From assembly GCA_001766655.1 (NCBI GenBank), contig MJCC01000001.1:691902-705245 (forward strand): a stretch of 13,344 bases of DNA, in the 5' to 3' direction. Under the pieces are notes generated by a model. That model saw nothing but the letters and a program-made list of their open reading frames with translations, was not told the origin of the DNA and did no database searches. The position numbers and the translations under genes were made by a program. Shown here one piece after another: positions 6,940 to 13,344 of the stretch. Within the stretch, counting starts at the first letter, position 1. Each line of letters starts with the position of its first letter. The DNA is from Phytomonas francai. Taxonomy: Eukaryota > Euglenozoa > Kinetoplastea > Trypanosomatida > Trypanosomatidae.

Positions 6940-7518
6940 TGAAACACAAACTCGTGGAAAGCGCGAAGAGGGAAAAAGTTCGCATTCACACAGACTATAC
7001 TATCACAAGTATGTAGTAGGAATACGCACCTTACCCAGCCCCCGTATTAATCCAGTAAAGTGTTAATATTGGTCTTTCACCATAAACCTTCAGGCAAAGG
7101 CGACTTCTCTAGAATGACGTGATGGCCTAACAGAGAGAAATGTAACGAAAAAGGTTGATCCTGGCCTATAGGCATTGAACTTGGGCTCAACCAAACAGCA
7201 GAAAGGGAAAATGCATCAAAACAACAGCATTCTGTTCTGTGAATATCTCAAACAAGTCAACCTCTAGAATGAGGAACCGACGGGTATGAAAATTTTCGGG
7301 TAAATCCAGTGAATGGAGATGACAATTTTCACATCCCCATGCAAAAATCGCTTTGAGGAAGGGATTTTAATTCACATCGATGCATCTTTTTGATTTAAAA
7401 AAAAGGAGGGAAAAGTGGGTGGGTGGGGAGGGAGGAGGCGAAACCCATGCAAGTGGACGTCTTTCGACATACCTGGCAGCAACTCCAAGCTAAGTTGTTT
7501 AGATTTCTAGAATAACGA

Positions 7519-9363
7519 TTAGGTAGAATTCCAATCCCGGATACCTTTTCTTGAAATGACAAAGCACGCCTCGCTGTAAGGTTGCGTTGGAGATTTCAAT
7601 AGACGAGCAACCCGATGCTGAACAGCTGCCAGCAATGCTCCTTCTCCTCCTCCTCCCCTTCCCTCTGGAAGTCCGGGCGAAGAATAATTGAATACTGTAT
7701 CCTCTGGGCAGAGTCTAAAATGTATTGGGGAAGACAGCGACGACGTGGAAGATAAAAGATCATTTGCTTCGCGTCCCCCGCTTTTTTTCACAGAAGAAGC
7801 CCCGCACGTGCCCAGAGAGGGTGATGAAAAGGGGAGATTGTAGTGGTGATGGCTAAGGAGAATTCGTGTCGTTGGTTGGCATCCCCAGGCATCCCCTAAA
7901 GAAGGTATTAAAATGCTTTGAAAGGCATTGCCGCCGTCATTCCTATCAAAAGATTTTGCCGCTTTCATTCGTATCGTACGACTCGTGAGGTGGTTGCTCA
8001 CGACCACGGCGAGGCGGTAGCGCGCCGCGTACGCCTGCAGCCTCTCCCCGCAGGTAAAAAGCAAACGAGCGCGCTGCCAGGGCGGAAGTCCGATCACCTC
8101 CCCATGATCAACGCAACGATCGTGAGAAACTCTGCGCAAAGCACTCTCTCCCTTTTCTTCTTCCTCTTCCTCCAGCGACACTAACTCCGCTCCGCGAAAC
8201 GGCGAAGCAATTGAATCGATGAGAATCATCGAAAGCTTCTCCTCCCGCACCCACGTCGGGAGAGAATAAATCACCGCCATGAAGGTGGTGACGTCGATGA
8301 CGTGCAGGTAGTACACGCGATCGAGCACTTGCGAAACCGTGAAATTCTCCCCCACCGCGCGCAATCGGCGCACCTCATCCGGAAGCGCGCTCGATAAAGT
8401 TCTCCGCGAAGGAGGCCTTGGTCGCTCTTCCGGTAAAAAAGCACCCGCTGCAGAGGTGTTAGGCGAGAAAGTGGTCTCATCTCTTCGAAAAGGCCCCTTC
8501 TCCGCCTCGGAGCATGAGGAGGAAGAGGTTGCGGGGGGAATTGGAGGGGTTCGACTCCGGCTCCTCCTCTTCTTCGTCGCCCCCCCTGGCTCCGTCTCCG
8601 CCCCCTCCGTGGAATGTTCAGGCCGCGGCCGCGGCCGGCGGCGTCCGTCCACCCCTGCCGCCCTCTCGTGGGCGAGGACGCCGCGCCGGAGTGCCGCGAC
8701 GGCCGCCCGCGCGATCTCGCCGAGGCGGTCGCGCGTGAAGCCGCCCTCGGTGTCGACCCACAAGCAGCGCCCGCCGAGCCCGCCCACGGCCGGCGGAAGC
8801 GCGCAGTCCACGGCGAGCTGCAGGAGCAGCTGCGTCTTTCCTGCCCCGGGCGCCCCGCTGAGCTCCGTCAGCGACCCCACCGCCACCCCCCCGCCGAGCA
8901 GCGCGTCCAGCCGCGCGCTGAAGGTCGTCACGTGGCGCGCCCCCCCTCCCTCTCTTCCCTCTCTTCCCTCCCTTTCTCCCCTTTCTTCCCCTCTTTCCCT
9001 TTCTTCTCCTCCCCCCGCGCCCTTGTGACCGGCGCGGCCCAACTCAGCCAAGGAACGGATCCGCGCCCCCCCCCCCCCCCCNCACGGGGCCTCGAGGCCG
9101 TGCAATTCTTCCCCTCCCTCCTTTTCCTCCTTCTTTTTCGCCGTTTCCTCGCCCTCCTTGTCCTCCGCCTCGGCCCTGTTGGGGCCGGCGTGCGCGCGGG
9201 CCGCCGCGGCCGCCTCCGCGCGGTCGGCCGCCGTCAGCGACGCCCACCCCGCCGGCCCCCCCCCGGCGACGGACGACAGGAGCTGCGCGACGTAGAGGAT
9301 CCCGGCGTTCTGGAGCTTGGACTTTAAAGACGGGCGCAAGAACTCGCACGTCTCGATTAACAT
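7519..9363 (-). CDS. RAD51C: RAD51C-type RecA-family recombinase paralogue
   Basis: A nuclear RAD51 paralogue expected to assist RAD51 filaments in homologous recombination. The reading frame extends to a GTG at 9405, but ATG 9363-9361 is preferred: a pyrimidine tract and AG (9400-9399) lie just upstream and there is no earlier ATG. This gives 614 residues, versus 376 in human RAD51C. In order: an N-terminal helix-hairpin-helix-like segment LRPSLKSKLQNAGILYVAQL (9-28), a Glu/Lys/Arg/Gly low-complexity region (about 65-143), FSARLDALLGGGVAVGSLTE (148-167), Walker A GAPGAGKT (170-177), LQLAVDCALPP, LWVDTEGGFTRDRL (201-214), a disordered insert (about 236-331), FTVSQVLDRVYYLHVIDVTT (341-360), Walker B LSMILIDS (377-384), LAVVVSNHLTSRTI (451-464), ILIPSLGDAWG (484-494) and a C-terminal LLKSPTQPYSEACFVISRKG (588-607). 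The motif order and SPTQ/GIRDW end match RAD51C best. Codon 94 contains an undetermined base. Stop TAA 7521-7519. Confidence 0.88.
   Translation of the reverse strand: MLIETCEFLRPSLKSKLQNAGILYVAQLLSSVAGGGPAGWASLTAADRAEAAAAARAHAGPNRAEAEDKEGEETAKKKEEKEGGEELHGLEAPXGGGGGARIRSLAELGRAGHKGAGGGEERERGEERGEREGREGREGGGARHVTTFSARLDALLGGGVAVGSLTELSGAPGAGKTQLLLQLAVDCALPPAVGGLGGRCLWVDTEGGFTRDRLGEIARAAVAALRRGVLAHERAAGVDGRRRPRPRPEHSTEGAETEPGGATKKRRSRSRTPPIPPATSSSSCSEAEKGPFRRDETTFSPNTSAAGAFLPEERPRPPSRRTLSSALPDEVRRLRAVGENFTVSQVLDRVYYLHVIDVTTFMAVIYSLPTWVREEKLSMILIDSIASPFRGAELVSLEEEEEEKGESALRRVSHDRCVDHGEVIGLPPWQRARLLFTCGERLQAYAARYRLAVVVSNHLTSRTIRMKAAKSFDRNDGGNAFQSILIPSLGDAWGCQPTTRILLSHHHYNLPFSSPSLGTCGASSVKKSGGREANDLLSSTSSLSSPIHFRLCPEDTVFNYSSPGLPEGRGGGGEGALLAAVQHRVARLLKSPTQPYSEACFVISRKGIRDWNST
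8940..9016. repeat. 77-base uninterrupted homopyrimidine/homopurine tract
   Basis: Every base on the plus strand from 8940 to 9016 is C or T, so the coding strand is pure purine and encodes the Glu/Arg/Gly-rich region before Walker A in the RAD51C-like protein. Such tracts can form triplex DNA, and the G-runs on the coding strand could form quadruplexes. The composition is direct; structure formation is inferred. Confidence 0.9.
9066..9082. repeat. C16 homopolymer ending in an undetermined base
   Basis: Sixteen C at 9066-9081 are followed by N at 9082. The run encodes glycines on the minus strand, and N is the third base of a TGN codon (Cys, Trp or stop). The frame agrees on both sides as assembled, but run length and this base are uncertain, as is common at long homopolymers. 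Confidence 0.9.
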
Positions 9364-9692
9364 CTCATGGCAGAAACCCCGCAAGGCGAACAGTGAATCT
9401 CCCACACCACGAGGAGGAGGGAGGGGTAAAGATGCGTGAAAATGCTCGTAATTGACGTGCCTTTTTCGGTACCCTGCACCCTATCGGACTGCTTTGCTTC
9501 GTCAAAAAGAATAAAAAATGAGCAAAGGGAGATGGAAAATAAACTTCGGACGGTATAATAGGCACCATGAACAGTAAACAAAAAGGAATATAGCGTTGAA
9601 ATCAATTACTTAACGGGGGATGAATTCTATACGTGCGCTTAAATTCAAAGAATAAAACATAAACGCATCTCTGGCCCCTTACTAAGACGCAA
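9364..9692. other. Intergenic spacer between the 557-residue protein gene and the RAD51C-like gene
   Basis: It is AT-rich away from the splice-acceptor candidate at 9399-9426 and holds the 3' UTR of the upstream 557-residue gene. A stop in frame with the RAD51C-like gene lies at 9483-9481. Nothing else is recognised. Confidence 0.55.
9399..9426 (-). promoter_or_regulatory. Candidate trans-splice acceptor for the RAD51C-like gene
   Basis: Sixteen uninterrupted coding-strand pyrimidines (9426-9411) precede GTGGTGTGGGAG, with AG at 9400-9399. This predicts a 35-base 5' UTR and excludes the upstream GTG at 9405 from the mature mRNA, supporting the ATG at 9363. Confidence 0.5.
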
Positions 9693-11366
9693 TCAAAAAT
9701 TAAAGGCCGATGAAACCAGTGATTTTGGTAGCGGCCAGGGCCCTTCTTTTGAACGAAGACTGCTTACCTGAATTAGAGAACAAATGTGCATCTGATTGAA
9801 CAAGGGATTAGCTTGCTTCCAGCCGTCCGATTGCTTAACAGCTCGAATTTTGTTTTCTTCTATCATGTGTGACGGCTCCCCGTTCTCTATACCAACAGGA
9901 GAGGATACACAGCAATCGGTTAAAAATGTAAATTTCAAACGATTATTATCCTCCCCAGGAAAAGGAAGCATATCCGTGGAAACGATCGGGCGAAAACACT
10001 TGCTAATATCGTTTGTGATGCACTGGCGACGTATTAAATGCTCCGCGAGTGTACGATAGAGAAGCTGAAGCCCAAAGAAGGCGCAAGCTGAAATCGGAAA
10101 CGCAAAACCAGGTTTTTCACCTGCAACCCCGCTAGAATTTATATTCAACCTATCTGATTTAGTAGAATGACATTGCGGCATCAAGCATGGTAACGCCACG
10201 CTGCATACTAGTAGGCGGTTAAGGGCAACGTAGTCTTCGGCAGCTGCTAACTCTGCCGCCAACGCTACCCGCCAGGCGAAGAGACGCACTCCTTCTTCCT
10301 CTTTCGCTTGTCGGCTTCGTTCTGTTTCCCCCTCACCCCGTGGGGATCGCACAAGTGGTATCCCCATCTCCGAGGCCTCTCCTTTTGAATTGAAATCACT
10401 CATGTGGCCAAGAGTGTTCTCAGCGTTTTCGGGCTCGCTGAAAGTTGTTTTCGTGACGCCGGATTCTACAAGAAGGGCTCCCCACCAGCGGTGAACTGCC
10501 CCTGCCGCCGTCGCGGCATCGCTTGCGAGAACGGCATAGAGCAGTACGGCGGCATGGATGAACATCCCATCCCACTCCTCCTCCTCTTCCTTTTCTTCCT
10601 TCACCTCCCTCTCCACCCCATTCTTCTCTTTCTCTTCCTTGCCGCAATCGAAGAAATCGCCCAACTCCGGGCCTCTTTCCCTGTCGTGCTGCTGCCTAAC
10701 GTACGCGCGGAAAATATCATACGTCAAGGCGCCGTAGCCGCTATACGAGGTTGAAGACATCAAAAAAGACTGAACTTTTCGTCCCTCGTAACCCATAACG
10801 GGCGAGGATTCCATTTCAGACGAGTTCGGCAACGCAAAGTACAGCCCCGTGGCGAAAGAAAGGCTCCCGGTGAGGAGCTCTATATCCGCAAGAAGAATGG
10901 CTATAAAGATTGACCACAGCCAAACCCGTCGTGCTAGACAAAGAGCCTCCAGATAAGGGGCTTTTAAGCAATTTAAACTGCAAATATTCCCACTAATGGA
11001 AGAAAGAGAAGTGAAAAAGCTAACGGTTTCTGAATTTTTGTCTGCATTACAGAGACCGCTCAGATTCCTTCGTGAGTGGTCTGTCTCTGTTGGTTTACTA
11101 TGCAAGAAAGTACTAAGGTGTTGAAGTAGCTCCTGTTTAATCGCCTTGATTTGACTTAATAGACGCTCCGCTAAATCACATCCTTTTCGCCCGAGCATCT
11201 CCTCTTCCATATCAGGCGATTCCAAAACTGATTTCAAAAAGGACTTCCATTGTAATTTCAGATCTTTAAAGGAAAGGTCAAGCATGCGGACTGAGCGAAT
11301 ATCCTTCGGCATAGTCCGCGTATATGGACGTCGCAAGACGGCAACATCTACTGAAGAGCTTTTCAT
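9693..11366 (-). CDS. Unrecognised helix-rich protein
   Basis: A 557-residue single exon (ATG 11366-11364, stop TGA 9695-9693). I do not recognise it. The N-terminal 90 residues are amphipathic and charged (SFKDLKLQWKSFLKSVLES, then a Leu/Lys helix to about 90). Residues 148-179 (VWLWSIFIAILLADIELL onward) and 267-300 (DGMFIHAAVLLYAVLASDAA onward) are strongly hydrophobic, but interspersed Asp/Glu make buried solenoid helices as likely as membrane spans. A Glu/Lys run at 242-264 links them and an Arg/Glu-rich linker spans about 322-358. The segment 360-395 is again helical (RLFAWRVALAAELAAAEDYV), followed by a Ser/Asn-rich stretch and FAFPISACAFFGLQLLYRTL. The helix layout faintly recalls the GET4/TPR-like type of solenoid; this is speculation. 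Base use is clearly less GC-rich than the flanking RAD51C-like and 662-residue genes. The start codon directly abuts an AT repeat. Confidence 0.8.
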   Translation of the reverse strand: MKSSSVDVAVLRRPYTRTMPKDIRSVRMLDLSFKDLKLQWKSFLKSVLESPDMEEEMLGRKGCDLAERLLSQIKAIKQELLQHLSTFLHSKPTETDHSRRNLSGLCNADKNSETVSFFTSLSSISGNICSLNCLKAPYLEALCLARRVWLWSIFIAILLADIELLTGSLSFATGLYFALPNSSEMESSPVMGYEGRKVQSFLMSSTSYSGYGALTYDIFRAYVRQQHDRERGPELGDFFDCGKEEKEKNGVEREVKEEKEEEEEWDGMFIHAAVLLYAVLASDAATAAGAVHRWWGALLVESGVTKTTFSEPENAENTLGHMSDFNSKGEASEMGIPLVRSPRGEGETERSRQAKEEEGVRLFAWRVALAAELAAAEDYVALNRLLVCSVALPCLMPQCHSTKSDRLNINSSGVAGEKPGFAFPISACAFFGLQLLYRTLAEHLIRRQCITNDISKCFRPIVSTDMLPFPGEDNNRLKFTFLTDCCVSSPVGIENGEPSHMIEENKIRAVKQSDGWKQANPLFNQMHICSLIQVSSLRSKEGPWPLPKSLVSSAFNF

Positions 11367-11388
11367 ATATATATATATATATATATAT
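11365..11388. repeat. (AT)12 microsatellite abutting a start codon
   Basis: Twelve AT units run directly into the ATG of the 557-residue gene, so the first two bases of the start codon are the last repeat unit on the coding strand. Changes in repeat length would alter leader length but not the reading frame of the protein. Confidence 0.9.
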
Positions 11389-11408
11389 GTATAAGTTTAT
11401 CAATTTAT

Positions 11409-11441
11409 CTACTTAAAAGTTTTGAACTGGGAAAAATCCAT
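11409..11441 (-). other. Possible upstream ORF (10 codons) in the leader of the 557-residue gene
   Basis: ATG 11441-11439 opens MDFSQFKTFK and ends at TAG 11411-11409, 42 bases before the main ATG. It lies inside the 135-base 5' UTR predicted from the acceptor at 11502. A translational damping role is possible but inferred only from position. Confidence 0.4.
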
Positions 11442-11501
11442 ATCGTGAAATCAAAAAACTCCTCCACCTCCCTACCTTCGAGACTGAATGAGGGCCGTGT
11501 C

Positions 11502-11531
11502 CTAATAAAAAAGGAAACAGGAGGAAATATC
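11502..11531 (-). promoter_or_regulatory. Candidate trans-splice acceptor for the 557-residue gene
   Basis: On the coding strand TTTCCTCCTGTTTCC and TTTTTATTAG follow one another, with AG at 11503-11502. It is one of the clearest pyrimidine-tract-plus-AG patterns in the window and predicts a 135-base 5' UTR. Its use is inferred. Confidence 0.55.
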
Positions 11532-11922
11532 AGGTAAATGATGATTTTCCTATTTATTCTCTCTTTCTCTCCCATTACATTTTTTCACCTCCACATGCAC
11601 GGTAAAGCGCTGCAGAGTAGAAATTAATACTAAAGGCAATAATAACCTAGACTATTGCTCGTTTAGCTAGAAATCTGCACTATACTTTATATGTCGATAA
11701 ACTAACACATCTAAATGTCAGGCAAGTATTGATAACAGACATTCATATTCAGAACACTTTTACATACAGAAGCATTACATAAACCCTACTATGATTACAT
11801 AGGCGCGGAAGAAAGATCAAAGGCATGGAAAATAATACACAATCTAGACGATTTGTAATATTTTCCTAACAATGATAAAGGAAAAGACTAAGCCTATAGG
11901 GATAACCTATGATACATCAAAC

Positions 11923-13344
11923 CTATACACATGTTTGAGTTTTAAAAAGACTCATCAAGGCCAAGCAAAACTCATCAAAATACAGACGCTCTTTTTCACG
12001 GAAGTCGTAGCGTGCTATCGCATCTTCAGCACGCGCCCGCGCCGCCTCCTCACGCGCCTCTTTCTTAGCAGCATCGTGCTTATTAAGCATTCTCCCAAAT
12101 GCACTATCCGCTGGTAAGGAATCCAACACATCCGCAGGTGGAGTATTTCTCCCTCGCTTAACAACAGATTTCGAATCCGCAGTGGGCGGTGAATTGGCTC
12201 CGAATGTTTCTGCCGAAAGTATCAGTGCTGTGAGCTCCGTAGCGGTTAAATATTCATCATCCTCCGTTAGAATCTTTCGCCCTTGACGCCGCGTAGCGAC
12301 TTGTACGAGAGAATCAAAAATCTCCTTTGAAATCTGCTCATCCATCTCGCCGTCGGAGTTAAAAAGTTTTGAGATTGAATTCGGCGTGCAGGTCGTCGCC
12401 CAAGTCGGGTCATTCGTCTTTAGGTGCACGGCTTTCTTCAGAAGTTCCTCCGAGCGGTCGGGTAAGATGACATCGGAGGAGTAAATATAGTTTGATTCAG
12501 GGAAGTAGACCTGTTTTCTGGGAGGTTTCGCCGTTACGTTTTTCCCTAAAGAAGGAACCTTTTCTTTCGTCGGAATCGTGGAGGGAGAGGGGGAGGAGGC
12601 GGAGTCAGGGTCCTCTGTCTCTGTATCCGCTTTTTGTTGTGAAAGCATCTCCTCAAACGCTTCCTTCTGCTCCACCATCTGCTTTGCGATCTCGGCTGAG
12701 ACTCTCTGGGAGCCCTCAGCGTCTTTTCGAATCCCCTCCACGATCATTCGCTGCTGCTTGAGTTCGTGCAGGGCCTGCGCCCAACTCTCCAATGCCGCCT
12801 CCGTCGTCTCCACGACGCTAACTCGACTTAACATCGCCGACGACGTTGCGGCCCACTTGCAATAGCAGGATTCAAACTCATTATACTCCTTCTGGAGCTT
12901 CGAATCGACCCCGCCAGCGTTCAACCCGGCGAGCGATTCATCCATGATCACCTGATCGAGCGCTGTCAGCACGCGATCGAGAAAGGTCTGCCAAACGGAG
13001 CGAATATGCCTCGCGGCGATTTCGCGCTCCTCGTCGGGGGACAGGTTAACCGGATCGTGCATCGACAACCCCGCGGTGTCGACCTTTCCGTCCCCAAAGG
13101 CCCTCCAGTGGTCGATCACGTTCCCCGCCCTCGCCTCGCGGAGGTGGGAGCAGTTGTGGATGGAGACCAGGCACTGGTTCGGGTTCCGCGTCGAGCCGAC
13201 GGCGGTGTAGACCGTCCACGAGGACGCCAGGTACTGCGCCCCGAGCACGCCGAAGGGTGAGCGGTTGGCCTCCGCCGGGGCGCAGGGCAGGTGCTCCAGC
13301 ACGACCTCGACGCGGAAGGCGTCGTGCCGGACCGCCGCGAGCCG
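11923..13344 (-). CDS. Unrecognised coiled-coil protein, C-terminal part (5' end off the window)
   Basis: The frame is open from the right edge (13344) to TAG at 11925-11923, giving at least 473 residues. The first candidate initiator inside is a GTG at 13302, and the frame continues upstream of it without a stop, so the true start lies outside. I do not recognise the family. Residues about 15-125 look globular (VYTAVGSTRNPNQCLVSIHN, then a long helix around HIRSVWQTFLDRVLTALDQV). Residues about 179-239 are a predicted coiled coil (ESWAQALHELKQQRMIVEGI onward). A Ser/Pro/Thr-rich linker follows (about 240-275), then a mixed region with acidic and Ser/Thr stretches, and a second charged helix near 419-459 rich in Ala/Arg/Glu (KKEAREEAARARAEDAIARY). 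A cytoskeletal or scaffold role would suit this layout but is not shown. GC content is much higher at its 5' end than at its 3' end. Confidence 0.85.
   Translation of the reverse strand, partial: RLAAVRHDAFRVEVVLEHLPCAPAEANRSPFGVLGAQYLASSWTVYTAVGSTRNPNQCLVSIHNCSHLREARAGNVIDHWRAFGDGKVDTAGLSMHDPVNLSPDEEREIAARHIRSVWQTFLDRVLTALDQVIMDESLAGLNAGGVDSKLQKEYNEFESCYCKWAATSSAMLSRVSVVETTEAALESWAQALHELKQQRMIVEGIRKDAEGSQRVSAEIAKQMVEQKEAFEEMLSQQKADTETEDPDSASSPSPSTIPTKEKVPSLGKNVTAKPPRKQVYFPESNYIYSSDVILPDRSEELLKKAVHLKTNDPTWATTCTPNSISKLFNSDGEMDEQISKEIFDSLVQVATRRQGRKILTEDDEYLTATELTALILSAETFGANSPPTADSKSVVKRGRNTPPADVLDSLPADSAFGRMLNKHDAAKKEAREEAARARAEDAIARYDFREKERLYFDEFCLALMSLFKTQTCV

Larger units (their letters stand above)
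6673..7518. other. Long intergenic spacer between the RAD51C-like gene and RSPH9
   Basis: This 846-base spacer is the longest in the window. It contains the (TA)14 repeat, the CA/TG palindrome, the hairpin and the RSPH9 splice-acceptor candidate. An 11-base word, GGTTGATCCTG, at 7153-7163 matches the conserved start of small-subunit rRNA, but the match does not continue. I see no tRNA fold or long open frame. Confidence 0.55.
11367..11922. other. AT-rich intergenic spacer
   Basis: This 556-base spacer holds the (AT)12 repeat, the upstream ORF, the splice-acceptor candidate and the 3' UTR of the coiled-coil gene. The part from about 11630 to 11900 is AT-rich with no open frame of note, no tRNA-like fold and no recognised repeat family. 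Confidence 0.55.

Noticed and set aside
8339..9327. Plus-strand open frames of about 230 codons across the RAD51C-like gene
   Set aside because: They are Pro/Ser/Arg-rich antisense shadows of the conserved RecA-family gene on the minus strand.
7519..9363. The bacterial RecA or the main RAD51 recombinase as identity
   Set aside because: Spacing and C-terminal motifs (PSLGDAWG, KSPTQ, GIRDW) fit RAD51C rather than RAD51/DMC1, and the N-terminal segment differs from RecA.
13300..13302. GTG as the start of the coiled-coil gene
   Set aside because: The frame continues to the window edge without a stop, and GTG starts are not expected for a nuclear gene, so the true start is outside.
1..13344. 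CRISPR arrays, transposons or viral insertions
   Set aside because: No spaced direct repeats, terminal inverted repeats, reverse transcriptase, transposase or viral motifs were seen in either strand.

Overview
This window looks like nuclear DNA of a flagellated, intron-poor eukaryote, most probably a kinetoplastid (trypanosomatid or bodonid). Seven protein genes lie head to tail on the minus strand. Each complete one is a single uninterrupted exon, and no credible gene lies on the plus strand. They are separated by about 0.3-0.85 kb of AT-richer, microsatellite-laden DNA. Upstream of all six visible start codons there is, on the coding strand, a pyrimidine tract followed by an AG. This is the expected layout of a polycistronic array processed by spliced-leader trans-splicing. 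A radial-spoke protein gene shows that the organism builds a motile 9+2 flagellum. TAA, TGA and TAG are all used as stops, so the nuclear code appears standard. Lineage is inferred from architecture; no spliced-leader gene or rRNA is present to prove it.

Layout in transcription order (right to left): (1) 11923-13344, the 3' part of an unrecognised coiled-coil protein whose start is off the window. (2) 9693-11366, an unrecognised helix-rich 557-residue protein. (3) 7519-9363, a RAD51C-type recombinase paralogue with large low-complexity insertions. (4) 5788-6672, RSPH9, a radial spoke head protein. (5) 3177-5165, a very GC-rich protein with a mitochondrial-type N-terminus and no recognised domain. 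(6) 1099-2823, UDP-N-acetylglucosamine pyrophosphorylase. (7) 1-686, the start of a basic helical-repeat protein, possibly RRP12-like.

The genes do not form one pathway. They cover DNA repair, flagellar structure, sugar-nucleotide synthesis, possibly mitochondrial work and possibly ribosome assembly. That is normal for kinetoplastid gene arrays, where neighbours share transcription but not function and control is post-transcriptional.

The most noteworthy points are the strong GC mosaicism inside single genes, a 77-base homopyrimidine tract beside a C16 run and an ambiguous base inside the RAD51C gene, the roughly 95-residue insertion in its ATPase core, possible short upstream ORFs, and two conserved-looking proteins of unknown function. 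I found no mobile element, CRISPR array, RNA gene or obviously new multi-gene system.
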